DNA of 64,000 nt from positions 1-64,000 of the forward strand of contig NZ_LR134356.1 of NCBI RefSeq assembly GCF_900637195.1, in the 5' to 3' direction. The stretch comes from Mycolicibacterium aurum (lineage in GTDB: Bacteria; Actinomycetota; Actinomycetes; Mycobacteriales; Mycobacteriaceae). Shown here one piece after another: positions 1 through 11,966 of the stretch. Every line of letters begins with the position of its first letter. Position 1 is the stretch's first letter. The notes beneath the pieces are model-generated. The model saw nothing but the letters and a program-made list of their open reading frames with translations. It was not told the origin of the DNA and made no database searches. Made by a program: the position numbers and the translations under genes.

Positions 1-1356
1 GTCCGACCGCTCGTGATCACCGAAGGGTTTGCGCTGCTGTCCGTGCCGACGCCGTTCGTGCAGAACGAGATCGAACGCCATCTTCGCGAACCGATTGTCG
101 CGGCCCTGAGCCGACAGCTGGGCCAGCGGGTCGAGCTGGGCGTGCGGATCGCCGACCCCGTCGCTGACGACGGTGAGGCGTCCGCGACGTCGTCACCGAT
201 ACCCGTCCTGGAATCCGACGAGGATGACATCGACGAAGACCAGGCGGCACGTGCCAGCGCCGAGGAAAGTTGGCCGTCGTTCTTCTCCAACCGCGCGAAG
301 AACTCGGGCGGCGACGACGCCACGTCGATCAACCTGAACCGTCGCTACACGTTCGACACATTCGTCATCGGTGCGTCCAACCGGTTCGCGCATGCTGCGT
401 CGCTGGCCATCGCGGAGGCACCCGCCCGTGCCTACAACCCGCTCTTCATCTGGGGTGAGTCGGGTCTCGGCAAAACGCACCTCCTCCACGCCGCCGGCAA
501 CTACGCGCAGCGTCTGTTCCCCGGCATGCGGGTCAAGTACGTCTCGACCGAAGAATTCACCAACGACTTCATCAACTCCCTGCGCGACGACCGCCGGGCC
601 TCCTTCAAGCGCACGTACCGCGACATCGATGTACTGCTGGTCGACGACATTCAGTTCATCGAGGGCAAGGACGGCATCCAAGAGGAGTTCTTCCACACCT
701 TCAACACCCTGCACAACGCGAACAAGCAGATCGTGATCTCCTCCGACCGGCCGCCCAAGCAGCTGGCCACCCTCGAGGACCGGCTGCGGACACGCTTCGA
801 GTGGGGTCTGATCACCGACGTCCAGCCGCCCGAGCTGGAGACGCGAATTGCCATCCTGCGCAAGAAAGCTCAGATGGACCGCCTTGACGTACCCGGTGAT
901 GTCCTCGAGCTCATCGCCAGCAAGATCGAGCGCAACATCCGCGAGCTCGAGGGCGCACTGATCCGTGTCACCGCATTCGCCTCGCTGAACAAGACTCCGA
1001 TCGACAAGTCGTTGGCCGAGATCGTCCTGCGGGATCTCATCTCGGATCCCACCACGATGCAGATCAGCACCGCCGCGATCATGGCCGCCACCGCCGAGTA
1101 CTTCGAGACGAGTGTCGAAGAATTGCGCGGACCGGGCAAGACCCGGGCGCTGGCTCAGTCACGTCAGATCGCGATGTACCTGTGTCGCGAGCTCACCGAC
1201 CTGTCCCTGCCCAAGATCGGTCAGGCATTCGGGCGTGATCACACCACCGTGATGTACGCGGAGAAGAAGATCCGCAACGAAATGGCCGAGCGGCGTGAAG
1301 TTTTCGACCACGTCAAAGAGCTGACCACGCGTATCCGCCAGCGCGCCAAGCGCTGA
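1..1356 (+). CDS. dnaA: Chromosomal replication initiator DnaA (5' partial)
   Basis: Binds DnaA boxes at oriC and melts the origin. The reading frame is open from base 1 (V-R-P-L-V-I-T-E-G), so the N-terminus lies outside the window; about 54 residues are missing compared with the remembered mycobacterial protein. Visible parts are the end of domain I, an acidic variable linker (about bases 160-330), the AAA+ domain with Walker A GESGLGKT (about base 450) and Walker B LLVDDIQF (about base 635), and the C-terminal DNA-binding domain with the DnaA signature [14 protein letters not shown] (about bases 1230-1275). It ends at a TGA followed by the oriC spacer. Confidence 0.98.
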   Translation, partial: VRPLVITEGFALLSVPTPFVQNEIERHLREPIVAALSRQLGQRVELGVRIADPVADDGEASATSSPIPVLESDEDDIDEDQAARASAEESWPSFFSNRAKNSGGDDATSINLNRRYTFDTFVIGASNRFAHAASLAIAEAPARAYNPLFIWGESGLGKTHLLHAAGNYAQRLFPGMRVKYVSTEEFTNDFINSLRDDRRASFKRTYRDIDVLLVDDIQFIEGKDGIQEEFFHTFNTLHNANKQIVISSDRPPKQLATLEDRLRTRFEWGLITDVQPPELETRIAILRKKAQMDRLDVPGDVLELIASKIERNIRELEGALIRVTAFASLNKTPIDKSLAEIVLRDLISDPTTMQISTAAIMAATAEYFETSVEELRGPGKTRALAQSRQIAMYLCRELTDLSLPKIGQAFGRDHTTVMYAEKKIRNEMAERREVFDHVKELTTRIRQRAKR

Positions 1357-1974
1357 CCGTCACACCACCGCGGTACTTCCCCGCGCCGGCGAGCATCGCC
1401 GCGACGCGCGACCCACACTGTTGGGACTTCTCATCAACGCACCCTCCTCTGCGTGTCGTCGGCGTGTCGGCACCAGCCTGGCCCTCCACGGCGCAAAAAC
1501 TTCTGTCACTACCACCCCATGAATCACACAAAAGGTTGTGCACTGCACTGTGCACAACCTGCGGTCAACGTCGCCCACAGCTGTGGGTCGCTCCCCAATG
1601 CCGAATTCATCCACAGACACCCCGCATCCGTGCCACAGGTATCCCCAGGATGCCCACATGCCCGCGCCGCCGCTGGCCTGCGGCGGGCTCGGCTTGTCCC
1701 CAGACTGCACAGCACCTAGTACTAATACTTGTATCTATCTAGAAATATCTTCTAGAAGAAGGGCCCTGGGGAAAGTCGAACTCCACCGGCTCGCTGCGCG
1801 GTAACTCCGCTGCATGTCAGCGGGATCGTTTAGCTTTCAAGTTGGGGCCGAAAGCTCTACGGTGGTTCATCGGCAGCCGTTACGGTCGTCGCAGCGCATC
1901 CGAGCGGCGCGCCGTACGATTCCACCGAAACCGCTGGTGACTGCTTTTGTCGGGGTGTGCATCGAAGGGACGCA
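1357..1974. other. oriC: oriC: dnaA-dnaN intergenic replication origin
   Basis: A 618-base gap without a credible gene between dnaA and dnaN, the standard actinobacterial origin position. It contains several DnaA-box-like 9-mers: TTGTGCACT at 1536-1544 and TGTGCACAA (inverted) at 1549-1557, TCATCCACA at 1607-1615, and TTGTCCCCA at 1694-1702. Next comes an unusually AT-rich stretch at about 1716-1760 (ACTAATACTTGTATCTATCT onward), a good candidate for the unwinding element. Position and composition are seen directly; origin function follows from the family context. Confidence 0.9.
1533..1560. repeat. Inverted pair of DnaA-box-like sites in oriC
   Basis: Two perfect 10-base arms, AGGTTGTGCA at 1533-1542 and TGCACAACCT at 1551-1560, face each other across 8 bases. 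Each arm contains a TTGTGCAC core close to the mycobacterial DnaA box TTGTCCACA, so the element is probably a paired DnaA binding site. Confidence 0.6.
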
Positions 1975-3171
1975 ATGAACGTGGCGACAACAGCTGGTGT
2001 GTCGGATCTGAAATTCCGCCTCACTCGCGAGGACTTCGCCGATGCGGTTGCGTGGGTGGCCCGCAATCTGCCTTCCCGGCCCACGGTGCCAGTCCTGGCC
2101 GGCGTGTTGCTCACCGGCTCCGATGAAGGCCTCACCGTGTCGGGGTTCGACTACGAGGTCTCCGCCGAAGTTCAGATTGCGGCCGAGATAGCTTCTCCTG
2201 GAAGCGTTTTGGTCTCGGGACGGCTGCTGTCCGATATCGTGCGATCGTTGCCGGCCAAGCCGGTCGACGTCAGCGTCGAAGGCACTCGGGTGTCGCTGAC
2301 CTGCGGAAGTGCCCGATTCTCCCTCCCGACGATGGCGGTCGAGGATTACCCGACACTGCCGACGCTGCCCGACGAGACCGGTGTGGTGTCCTCGGAGTTG
2401 TTCGCCGAGGCCATCGGCCAGGTCGCCGTGGCCGCGGGCCGGGACGACACGCTGCCGATGTTGACGGGTATCCGGGTCGAGATCTCCGGCGAGAAGGTCG
2501 TTTTGGCGGCCACCGACCGGTTCCGGCTTGCGGTGCGTGAGCTGACCTGGGCGACGGGCGCCGGCGGCGTGGAAGCCGCCGTGCTGGTTCCGGCCAAGAC
2601 CCTCGCCGAGGCAGCCAAGGCGGGCACCGACGGTTCGGAAGTCCATCTGGCGCTGGGCTCGGGCCCCAACGTGGGCAAGGAAGGCCTGCTGGGTATTCGC
2701 AGCAGGGGCAAGCGCAGCACCACCCGGCTGCTGGACGCAGAATTCCCGAAGTTCCGCCAGCTGCTTCCGACCGAGCACACCGCGATCGCCACCATCGGTG
2801 TCGCGGAGCTCACCGAGGCCATCAAGCGTGTCGCCCTGGTGGCCGACCGCGGCGCCCAGGTGCGCATGGAATTCGCCGACGACGTGCTCCGGCTTTCGGC
2901 CGGCGCCGACGACGTGGGCAAGGCCGAGGAAGACTTGGCAGTGCAGTTCTCGGGCGACCCGCTGACCATCGCCTTCAACCCGACCTATCTGACGGACGGC
3001 CTCGGCTCGTTGCATGCCGAACGTGTGACATTCGGCTTCACCACCCCGAGTCGCCCGGCGGTGTTGCGCCCAGCAGGCGAAGATGATGGAAGTGCCGGGG
3101 ATAGTGGACCTTTCCCGGCGGCTGATACCGACTACGTCTATCTGTTGATGCCGGTACGCCTCCCAGGCTGA
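1975..3171 (+). CDS. dnaN: DNA polymerase III beta subunit (sliding clamp)
   Basis: Ring-shaped processivity clamp for DNA polymerase III, also a docking site for repair enzymes. The 398-residue product opens [20 protein letters not shown] and contains the typical PVLAGVLL segment and C-terminal tail ending [10 protein letters not shown]. An upstream in-frame ATG at 1957 exists, but ATG 1975 has the purine-rich GAAGGGA just before it and matches the usual mycobacterial N-terminus. The gene follows oriC and precedes gnd and recF as in fast-growing mycobacteria. Confidence 0.98.
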   Translation: MNVATTAGVSDLKFRLTREDFADAVAWVARNLPSRPTVPVLAGVLLTGSDEGLTVSGFDYEVSAEVQIAAEIASPGSVLVSGRLLSDIVRSLPAKPVDVSVEGTRVSLTCGSARFSLPTMAVEDYPTLPTLPDETGVVSSELFAEAIGQVAVAAGRDDTLPMLTGIRVEISGEKVVLAATDRFRLAVRELTWATGAGGVEAAVLVPAKTLAEAAKAGTDGSEVHLALGSGPNVGKEGLLGIRSRGKRSTTRLLDAEFPKFRQLLPTEHTAIATIGVAELTEAIKRVALVADRGAQVRMEFADDVLRLSAGADDVGKAEEDLAVQFSGDPLTIAFNPTYLTDGLGSLHAERVTFGFTTPSRPAVLRPAGEDDGSAGDSGPFPAADTDYVYLLMPVRLPG

Positions 3172-3203
3172 CCGGTCCGATCGACACGAGAGGGGCGCTT
3201 CAC

Positions 3204-4097
3204 ATGCAGCTGGGTCTGATCGGTCTCGGCAAAATGGGCTTCAACATGCGCGCACGTCTGAGGGACGGTGGTCATGAGGTCATCGGTTACGACCCACGGC
3301 CGGAGGTCTCCGATGTGGAGTCGCTCGAGGCTCTCGCGGCACGTCTGGACGCACCCCGGGTGGTGTGGGTGATGGTGCCGTCGGGCACCGTGACCGAGAG
3401 CACCATCTCCGAGCTGGCCGGTGTACTCAGCGAGGGCGACTTGGTGATCGACGGCGGGAACTCCCGCTACACCGAGGATGGTCCGCACGCCAAAATGCTT
3501 GCAGACAAGGGAATTGCGTTCATCGACGCCGGTGTCTCCGGCGGTATCTGGGGCTTGACGGAGGGTTACGGTCTGATGGTCGGCGGCAGCGATGCCGACG
3601 TCGAGCGGGCGCTCCCGATTTTCGAGACACTGCGTCCCCCCGGGCCGCGTGAGGACGGCTTCGTCCACGTCGGACCGGTGGGTGCCGGGCATTTCGCCAA
3701 GATGGTGCACAACGGCATCGAATACGCGTTGATGACGGCCTACGCCGAGGGTTACGAGATGCTGGCCGCCGAAGATCTGGTCAAAGACCCGCAGGCGGTG
3801 TACCAGGCGTGGACCAATGGCACCGTGGTGCGCTCGTGGCTGCAGACCCTACTTGCTAAGGCCCTCAAGGAAGATCCCAATCTTGCTGGAATCAGCGGCT
3901 ATACCGAGGATTCCGGGGAGGGCCGGTGGACGGTCGAGGAAGCGATCCGGTTGCGGGTGCCGGTGCCCAGCATCGCCGCGGCATTGTTTGCACGGTTCCT
4001 GTCCCGCCAGGACGAATCTCCGACGATGAAAGCTGTTGCGGCACTGCGCAATCAGTTCGGCGGCCACGCCGTCAAGCGTGTCAGTGAGTCAGGCTGA
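3204..4097 (+). CDS. gnd: 6-phosphogluconate dehydrogenase, short decarboxylating type
   Basis: Oxidatively decarboxylates 6-phosphogluconate to ribulose 5-phosphate in the pentose phosphate pathway. The 297-residue protein has the dinucleotide-binding loop GLGKMG at residues 7-12, the substrate-site GVSGG segment near residue 112, and the catalytic [11 protein letters not shown] motif near residue 170. Its length fits the short GndA/YqeC-type enzymes (about 300 residues) rather than the 470-residue form. An AGAGGGG ribosome site precedes the ATG. The dnaN-gnd-recF order is typical of fast-growing mycobacteria. Confidence 0.93.
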   Translation: MQLGLIGLGKMGFNMRARLRDGGHEVIGYDPRPEVSDVESLEALAARLDAPRVVWVMVPSGTVTESTISELAGVLSEGDLVIDGGNSRYTEDGPHAKMLADKGIAFIDAGVSGGIWGLTEGYGLMVGGSDADVERALPIFETLRPPGPREDGFVHVGPVGAGHFAKMVHNGIEYALMTAYAEGYEMLAAEDLVKDPQAVYQAWTNGTVVRSWLQTLLAKALKEDPNLAGISGYTEDSGEGRWTVEEAIRLRVPVPSIAAALFARFLSRQDESPTMKAVAALRNQFGGHAVKRVSESG

Positions 4098-4110
4098 CCG
4101 AGGTGATCTC

Positions 4111-5265
4111 GTGCACGTACGCCACCTCGCCCTGACCGATTTCCGGTCATGGGCCCGGGTCGAACTGGATCTGGAGCCGGGGCGCACGGTGTTCGTGGGC
4201 TCGAACGGCTTCGGTAAGACAAACCTGATCGAAGCGCTCTGGTACACCGCCACTCTCGGATCACATCGGGTGTCCTCGGACGCACCGCTGGTCCGGGTCG
4301 GTGCCGATAGGGCCGTGGTCTCGAGCATCGTGGTCAACGAAGGTCGAGAGCTCGCGGTCGATCTGGACATCACGTCGGGGCGTGCCAACAAGGCGCGGCT
4401 GAACCGCTCCCCGGTCCGGTCCGCCCGGGAGATCCTGGGCGTGCTGCGTGCTGTGCTGTTCGCCCCGGAGGATCTCGCGTTGGTCCGTGGTGATCCGAGT
4501 GAGCGCCGGCGCTATCTGGACGAACTCGCCACCACCAGGCGCCCGCGTATCGCCGGGGTCCGTGCCGATTACGACAAAGTCGTCCGACAGCGGACTGCGC
4601 TGCTGAAGACAGCATCGGCGGGCCGCTTCCGTGGTGATTCCGGCGCGCTCGAGACGCTGGACGTGTGGGATGGTCACCTGGCGGTCCACGGGGCCCAATT
4701 GATCTCTGCGCGTGTGGAACTGGTCAACGAGCTGGCACCGGAGGTGGAGAAGGCCTACCAGTTGCTGGCGCCGGCCTCCCGCCCGGCTTCGATCCGCTAT
4801 CGCAGCGGGGTGGAGATCATCGAGGAGGAAGCCGCGGCCGGAAACGGCGATGTGGAGGTGCTCGAGGCGGCGTTGCTCGACGCGTTGAGCCGTCGGCGGG
4901 ACGCCGAGCTCGAGCGTGGGGTGTGCCTGGTGGGTCCGCACCGTGACGATCTGGAGCTGCGGCTGGGCGATCAGGTTGCCAAAGGTTTTGCCAGCCATGG
5001 TGAATCGTGGTCCATGGCGCTTGCCCTGCGGTTGGCGTCGTACGAGCTGCTGCGTGCGGAAGGAAGCGATCCGGTGTTGTTGCTCGACGACGTCTTCGCC
5101 GAACTCGACAGTGCCCGCCGCGAGGCGTTGGCCCAGGTGGCGGCATCGGCCGAACAGGTCCTCGTCACAGCCGCTGTCCCGGAGGACATTCCGGTGCACT
5201 GGGATGCCACCCGCGTCCAGATCACCATGGAAGACGGCGACGCCGGCCGTGTCTCGGTGGTCTGA
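4111..5265 (+). CDS. recF: DNA replication/repair protein RecF
   Basis: SMC-like ATPase that helps load RecA at gaps and acts in replication restart. From GTG 4111 the product is 384 residues beginning [14 protein letters not shown], the usual mycobacterial start; the frame stays open upstream to 4036 but that part overlaps gnd. Walker A is GSNGFGKT at residues 30-37, the signature-like [15 protein letters not shown] lies near residue 300, and Walker [12 protein letters not shown] near residue 325. Its TGA is separated from the next gene by two bases, implying co-transcription. Confidence 0.96.
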   Translation: MHVRHLALTDFRSWARVELDLEPGRTVFVGSNGFGKTNLIEALWYTATLGSHRVSSDAPLVRVGADRAVVSSIVVNEGRELAVDLDITSGRANKARLNRSPVRSAREILGVLRAVLFAPEDLALVRGDPSERRRYLDELATTRRPRIAGVRADYDKVVRQRTALLKTASAGRFRGDSGALETLDVWDGHLAVHGAQLISARVELVNELAPEVEKAYQLLAPASRPASIRYRSGVEIIEEEAAAGNGDVEVLEAALLDALSRRRDAELERGVCLVGPHRDDLELRLGDQVAKGFASHGESWSMALALRLASYELLRAEGSDPVLLLDDVFAELDSARREALAQVAASAEQVLVTAAVPEDIPVHWDATRVQITMEDGDAGRVSVV

Positions 5266-5267
5266 TC

Positions 5268-5825
5268 ATGACCGACGACGAGGACCATCTGGCTCCACCG
5301 GCGCACCTCGAGGGTCTCAAGGGCATGGACCTGGTTCGACGCACTCTCGAGGAGGCCAGGGGTGCCGCGCGTCAGCAGGGTAAGAACGTCGGCCGGGGCC
5401 GCCCCTCCCCCGGAACCCGTCGGGTCGCGGGAAACAGCAGGCGCCGGTGGTCCGGACCGGGACCAGACCACCGGGACCCCCAGTTGCTGGGGGCACTGAC
5501 CAGTGACGTCGCCAAGAGCCGCGGGTGGTCGGCGCGCGTCGCCGAGGGCGCCGTGTTCGGGCGCTGGCGGGCGGTGGTCGGTGATCAGATCGCCGCGCAC
5601 GCGTCCCCCACCGCTCTGCACGAGGGTGTCCTGACGGTTGCGGCGGAGTCGACGGCCTGGGCCACGCAGTTGCGCATGGTGCAATCCCAGATTCTGGCCA
5701 AGATCGCCGCGGCGGTGGGCGACGGTGTGGTTACGTCGTTGAAGATCACCGGGCCGGTGGGTCCCTCCTGGAAGAAGGGGCCCCGGAACGTTCCGGGACG
5801 CGGTCCCCGAGACACCTACGGATAG
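5268..5825 (+). CDS. dciA: DciA family protein (DUF721), replicative helicase loader candidate
   Basis: DUF721/DciA proteins promote loading of the replicative helicase DnaB in bacteria that lack DnaC/DnaI. The 185-residue product begins [20 protein letters not shown]. After a basic, proline-rich linker at about residues 45-70, the conserved core runs from [19 protein letters not shown] through [14 protein letters not shown] to the [17 protein letters not shown] tail typical of actinobacterial members. The ATG lies two bases after the recF stop. The dnaN-recF-dciA-gyrB order is conserved in Actinobacteria. Confidence 0.92.
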   Translation: MTDDEDHLAPPAHLEGLKGMDLVRRTLEEARGAARQQGKNVGRGRPSPGTRRVAGNSRRRWSGPGPDHRDPQLLGALTSDVAKSRGWSARVAEGAVFGRWRAVVGDQIAAHASPTALHEGVLTVAAESTAWATQLRMVQSQILAKIAAAVGDGVVTSLKITGPVGPSWKKGPRNVPGRGPRDTYG

Positions 5826-5979
5826 GGCTCGCGGGAGCGGTGTGTGAGTGCCGCCAGGACGCGGCTGACTGCTTTCCCAGGCGTCGAGACCTAACTGCAT
5901 CCGAGAAATATCGCGCACGGCGCGATTAGGTGTGTCAAAACGCGGCCGCAGGGTCAGTCCCGACAGTAGATAAAGGTAG

Positions 5980-8076
<2,097 letters not shown>

Positions 8077-8142
8077 TGACGATGTCTGACGCCGGCTGAC
8101 CCTACTCATTTCCCGACCTGCTCATACCCGAGCGAGGAGCAC

Positions 8143-10680
8143 ATGACAGACACCACCCTGCCCCCGGGCGGCGACGACGGCGCCACCACCGATCGGATCG
8201 AACCGGTCGACATCCAGCAGGAGATGCAGCGCAGCTACATCGATTACGCGATGAGCGTCATCGTGGGCCGCGCACTGCCCGAGGTTCGTGACGGTCTCAA
8301 GCCCGTCCACCGCCGCGTGCTGTACGCCATGTACGACTCGGGGTTCCGGCCCGACCGCGGACACGCCAAGTCCGCACGGTCGGTCGCCGAGACCATGGGT
8401 AACTATCACCCGCACGGTGACTCGTCGATCTACGACACCCTGGTCCGGATGGCGCAGCCGTGGTCTCTGCGCTATCCGCTGGTCGACGGCCAGGGCAACT
8501 TCGGCTCGCCGGGTAACGATCCGCCGGCCGCGATGAGGTACACCGAAGCGCGGCTCACTCCACTGGCGATGGAGATGCTGCGCGAAATCGACGAGGAGAC
8601 AGTCGATTTCATCCCCAACTATGACGGCCGGGTGCAAGAGCCGACCGTGCTGCCCAGCCGGTTCCCCAACCTGCTGGCCAACGGCTCCGGCGGTATCGCG
8701 GTCGGCATGGCCACCAACATGCCGCCGCACAACCTCCGCGAGCTCGCCGAGGCCGTGTTCTGGTGCCTGGACAACTACGAGGCCGACGAGGAGACCACGC
8801 TCGCCGCGGTCACCGAGCGGGTCAAGGGACCGGACTTCCCCACCTACGGCCTGATCGTCGGCTCGCAGGGCATCCACGACGCGTACACCACCGGCCGCGG
8901 TTCCATCCGCATGCGCGGTGTCGTCGAAGTCGAGGAGGACGCCAGAGGGCGTTCCCTGCTGGTCATCACCGAACTGCCCTACCAGGTGAACCACGACAAC
9001 TTCATCACCTCGATCGCCGACCAGGTACGCGACGGCAAGCTCGCCGGCATCTCCAACATCGAGGACCAGAGCAGCGACCGGGTGGGTCTGCGCATCGTCG
9101 TCGAGGTCAAGCGCGACGCCGTCGCCAAGGTGGTGCTGAACAACCTCTACAAGCACACCCAGCTGCAGACCAGCTTCGGCGCCAACATGCTGTCGATCGT
9201 CGACGGCGTACCGCGCACGCTGCGCATCGACCAGCTGATCCGGCTCTACGTCGTCCACCAGTTGGACGTCATCGTCCGGCGCACCCGGTACCGCCTGCGC
9301 AAGGCCAACGAGCGGGCCCACATCCTGCGCGGTCTGGTCAAGGCGCTCGACGCCCTCGACGAGGTCATCGCGTTGATCCGGGCGTCGGAGACGGTCGAGG
9401 TCGCGCGGGCGGGCCTGATCGAGCTGCTCGACATCGACGAGATCCAGGCGCAGGCCATCCTCGACATGCAGCTGCGGCGCTTGGCCGCACTCGAGCGTCA
9501 GCGCATCGTCGACGACCTCGCCAAGATCGAGGCCGAGATCGCCGACCTCGAGGACATCCTGGCCAAGCCGGAACGCCAGCGGGCGATCGTGCGCGACGAG
9601 CTCAAGGAGATCGCCGACAAGTACGGCGACGACCGTCGCACCCGGATCATCCCCGCCGACGGCGATGTCGCCGATGAGGACCTCATCGCGCGCGAAGAGG
9701 TGGTCGTCACGATCACCGAGACCGGCTACGCCAAGCGCACGAAGTCCGATCTGTACCGCAGCCAGAAGCGTGGGGGCAAGGGTGTGCAGGGTGCGGGTCT
9801 GAAGCAGGACGACATCGTCAACCACTTCTTCGTCTGCTCCACCCACGACTGGATCCTGTTCTTCACCACGCAGGGTCGGGTGTACCGCGCCAAGGCCTAC
9901 GACCTGCCCGAGGCGTCGCGCACGGCGCGCGGGCAGCATGTGGCGAACCTGCTGGCCTTCCAGCCGGAGGAGCGCATCGCCCAGGTCATCCAGATCAAGA
10001 GCTACGAGGACGCGCCCTACCTCGTGCTCGCCACCCGCAACGGTCTGGTCAAGAAGTCGCGGCTGGTGGACTTCGACTCCAACCGCTCCGGCGGCATCGT
10101 CGCGGTGAACCTGCGTGACGGCGACGAGCTGGTGGGCGCCGTGTTGTGCTCGTCGGACGAGGACCTGTTGCTGGTGTCGTCGAAGGGCCAGTCAATTCGC
10201 TTCTCGGCGACCGACGAGGCGCTACGGCCGATGGGCCGGGCCACCTCGGGCGTGCAAGGCATGCGTTTCAACGAAGAGGATGCGCTGCTGTCGCTGAACG
10301 TCGTCCGCGAGGGCACGTATCTGCTGGTCGCCACCTCCGGCGGCTATGCCAAGCGGACGGCGATCGAGGAGTACTCGGCGCAGGGCCGCGGTGGCAAAGG
10401 CATCCTCACCATCCAGTACGACCGCAGGCGTGGCACGCTGGTCGGTGCACTGATCGTCGACGATGACACCGAGCTGTACGCCATCACCTCGGGCGGCGGT
10501 GTCATCCGTACCGCCGCACGCCAGGTTCGCAAGGCCGGGCGCCAGACCAAGGGTGTTCGGTTGATGAACCTGGGCGAGGGCGACACACTGATCGCGATCG
10601 CGCGCAATGCTGAGGGCGGCGACGGCACGGACGAGGTCGACACCGACCCGGACGCGTCGCAGCCAGTAGAGGAGTCGTAG
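8143..10680 (+). CDS. gyrA: DNA gyrase subunit A
   Basis: Breakage-reunion subunit of gyrase, 845 residues. The catalytic tyrosine is Tyr133 in [10 protein letters not shown]. The quinolone-determining region reads [17 protein letters not shown]: Ser94 here aligns with E. coli Ser83 (Ala90 in M. tuberculosis), and Asp98 aligns with E. coli Asp87. The C-terminal domain has a GyrA box QKRGGKG (near residue 543) and a second box-like GRGGKG (near residue 747), as known in mycobacteria. AGCGAGGAG precedes ATG 8143. It sits 66 bases after gyrB. Confidence 0.98.
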   Translation: MTDTTLPPGGDDGATTDRIEPVDIQQEMQRSYIDYAMSVIVGRALPEVRDGLKPVHRRVLYAMYDSGFRPDRGHAKSARSVAETMGNYHPHGDSSIYDTLVRMAQPWSLRYPLVDGQGNFGSPGNDPPAAMRYTEARLTPLAMEMLREIDEETVDFIPNYDGRVQEPTVLPSRFPNLLANGSGGIAVGMATNMPPHNLRELAEAVFWCLDNYEADEETTLAAVTERVKGPDFPTYGLIVGSQGIHDAYTTGRGSIRMRGVVEVEEDARGRSLLVITELPYQVNHDNFITSIADQVRDGKLAGISNIEDQSSDRVGLRIVVEVKRDAVAKVVLNNLYKHTQLQTSFGANMLSIVDGVPRTLRIDQLIRLYVVHQLDVIVRRTRYRLRKANERAHILRGLVKALDALDEVIALIRASETVEVARAGLIELLDIDEIQAQAILDMQLRRLAALERQRIVDDLAKIEAEIADLEDILAKPERQRAIVRDELKEIADKYGDDRRTRIIPADGDVADEDLIAREEVVVTITETGYAKRTKSDLYRSQKRGGKGVQGAGLKQDDIVNHFFVCSTHDWILFFTTQGRVYRAKAYDLPEASRTARGQHVANLLAFQPEERIAQVIQIKSYEDAPYLVLATRNGLVKKSRLVDFDSNRSGGIVAVNLRDGDELVGAVLCSSDEDLLLVSSKGQSIRFSATDEALRPMGRATSGVQGMRFNEEDALLSLNVVREGTYLLVATSGGYAKRTAIEEYSAQGRGGKGILTIQYDRRRGTLVGALIVDDDTELYAITSGGGVIRTAARQVRKAGRQTKGVRLMNLGEGDTLIAIARNAEGGDGTDEVDTDPDASQPVEES

Positions 10681-11595
10681 GTGAGCTCTCCGAACGAGCC
10701 GGGACACCCGCGTGCGGGTGACGGACCCGCCCCGGCCAACGGGTCGGGTGCCGGCTCCGCGGCGTCGGGTCCCGACGGCGGCTCTCGCCCGGCGCACACC
10801 GCCGAGTCCGGCGATGTGCCTCCCTGGCAGCGCGGCCCGGCCGCACGGGCCCGGCAGCAGCAGGCCCCGGACTCTCCGACGGTCGAGACCGCGCCGCCAC
10901 GGCCGGCCGGGTCGCCCGGTCTGGACGCGCGGCTCAACCGGTTCATGGGCGGTGCGGCCGGCAATACCGAGACCGACAAGGCTCCACGTAACGACCGCAC
11001 CGAGGTGACGCGCACGGACGCCAAGCGCCCGGACGCACCCACGCGCACCGACCAGGGTCCGGGCTACGCCAGTGAGCTTCCGGACCTGTCGGGTCCGAGG
11101 CCGCCGCAGCCTCAGCGCAAGCCGGCCGAACGCCCGGCCACCGAGGCGCCCAGGCCCGCGAAGGCGGCGCAGGCGTCGCCACCCGCCGCGGCCAACCGGG
11201 GCGTGCAGGTGGCCAACCGTCCGCACCGCGGCCCGGTGCGGGCGAGCATGCAGATCCGTCGCGTGGACCCGTGGAGCACGCTGAAGGTGTCGTTGCTGCT
11301 GTCGGTAGTGCTGTTCTTCGTATGGATGATCGCGGTCGCGTTCCTGTACCTGGTGCTCGGCGGCATGGGCGTGTGGAGCAAGCTCAACAGCAACGTCGGC
11401 GACCTGCTGACCAGCGCCAGCGGCAGTTCCGGGGGTGAATTGGTCTCCAGCGGCACCATCTTCGGCGGGGCCGCGCTGATCGGACTGGTGAACATCGTGC
11501 TGATGACTGCGGCGGCCACGCTCGGGGCGTTCATCTACAACCTCACCACCGACCTGGTGGGCGGCGTCGAGGTCACCCTCGCCGACCGGGACTGA
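10681..11595 (+). CDS. DUF3566 domain membrane protein
   Basis: Family member of unknown biochemical role, conserved directly after gyrA in mycobacteria (Rv0007 type). The first 190 residues are Pro/Ala/Gly-rich and probably disordered. The C-terminal third carries two transmembrane segments, [20 protein letters not shown] (about residues 201-220) and one around [20 protein letters not shown], and ends [17 protein letters not shown], the DUF3566 tail. GTG 10681 follows the gyrA stop with no gap, so the two are almost certainly co-transcribed. Its product is 304 residues. Confidence 0.9.
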   Translation: MSSPNEPGHPRAGDGPAPANGSGAGSAASGPDGGSRPAHTAESGDVPPWQRGPAARARQQQAPDSPTVETAPPRPAGSPGLDARLNRFMGGAAGNTETDKAPRNDRTEVTRTDAKRPDAPTRTDQGPGYASELPDLSGPRPPQPQRKPAERPATEAPRPAKAAQASPPAAANRGVQVANRPHRGPVRASMQIRRVDPWSTLKVSLLLSVVLFFVWMIAVAFLYLVLGGMGVWSKLNSNVGDLLTSASGSSGGELVSSGTIFGGAALIGLVNIVLMTAAATLGAFIYNLTTDLVGGVEVTLADRD

Positions 11596-11665
11596 GGTCA
11601 CAGCTTCGCCAGTTTGGGAGACGGGATCTCCGTGCGGTAATCTCGCTCCTCGGCCATGCGGTTAC

Positions 11666-11739
11666 GGGGCTATAGCTCAGGCGGTTAGAGCGCTTCGCTG
11701 ATAACGAAGAGGTCGGAGGTTCGAGTCCTCCTAGCCCCA
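11666..11739 (+). tRNA. ileT: tRNA-Ile (anticodon GAT)
   Basis: A complete cloverleaf can be drawn: acceptor arms GGGGCTA (11666-11672) and TAGCCCC (11732-11738), T-loop GGTTCGAGTCC, and anticodon loop CTGATAA with GAT at 11700-11702. CCA is not fully encoded. It lies after the DUF3566 gene, as in other mycobacteria. Confidence 0.97.
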
Positions 11740-11756
11740 CGGAAAGGTATACGTCG

Positions 11757-11882
11757 ATGACGCGGGTGCTTCTGCTCGTCACCGGTGCTGCGGCGGTCGC
11801 CGCGGCAGTCGTGTGGCGAACCCAGCACGGTGCCGAGGTGTGGCACACCCTCCCCGGCTCGGAAGCCGACATACCTTCCTGA
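11757..11882 (+). CDS. Small hydrophobic protein, probably DLW-39 family
   Basis: A 41-residue frame between the two tRNA genes: MTRVLLLVTGAAAVAAAVVW, then RTQHGAEVWHTLPGSEADIPS. It has one N-terminal membrane helix (residues 3-20) and a short polar tail. GGAAAGG at 11741-11747 sits nine bases before the ATG, a good ribosome site. Size, position next to tRNA-Ile after DUF3566, and the AEVW segment match the short actinobacterial DLW-39 proteins, though the DLW triplet itself is not exact. Function is unknown. Confidence 0.7.
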   Translation: MTRVLLLVTGAAAVAAAVVWRTQHGAEVWHTLPGSEADIPS

Positions 11883-11885
11883 CGA

Positions 11886-11958
11886 GGGGCCTTAGCTCAG
11901 TTGGTAGAGCGCTGCCTTTGCAAGGCAGATGTCAGGAGTTCGAATCTCCTAGGCTCCA
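11886..11958 (+). tRNA. alaT: tRNA-Ala (anticodon TGC)
   Basis: Acceptor arms GGGGCCT (11886-11892) and AGGCTCC (11951-11957) pair with one G-T wobble. The anticodon stem CTGCC/GGCAG encloses TTTGCAA with TGC at 11919-11921, and the T-loop is GTTCGAATC. It starts three bases after the stop of the 41-codon gene. Confidence 0.97.
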
Positions 11959-11966
11959 CAACACCA

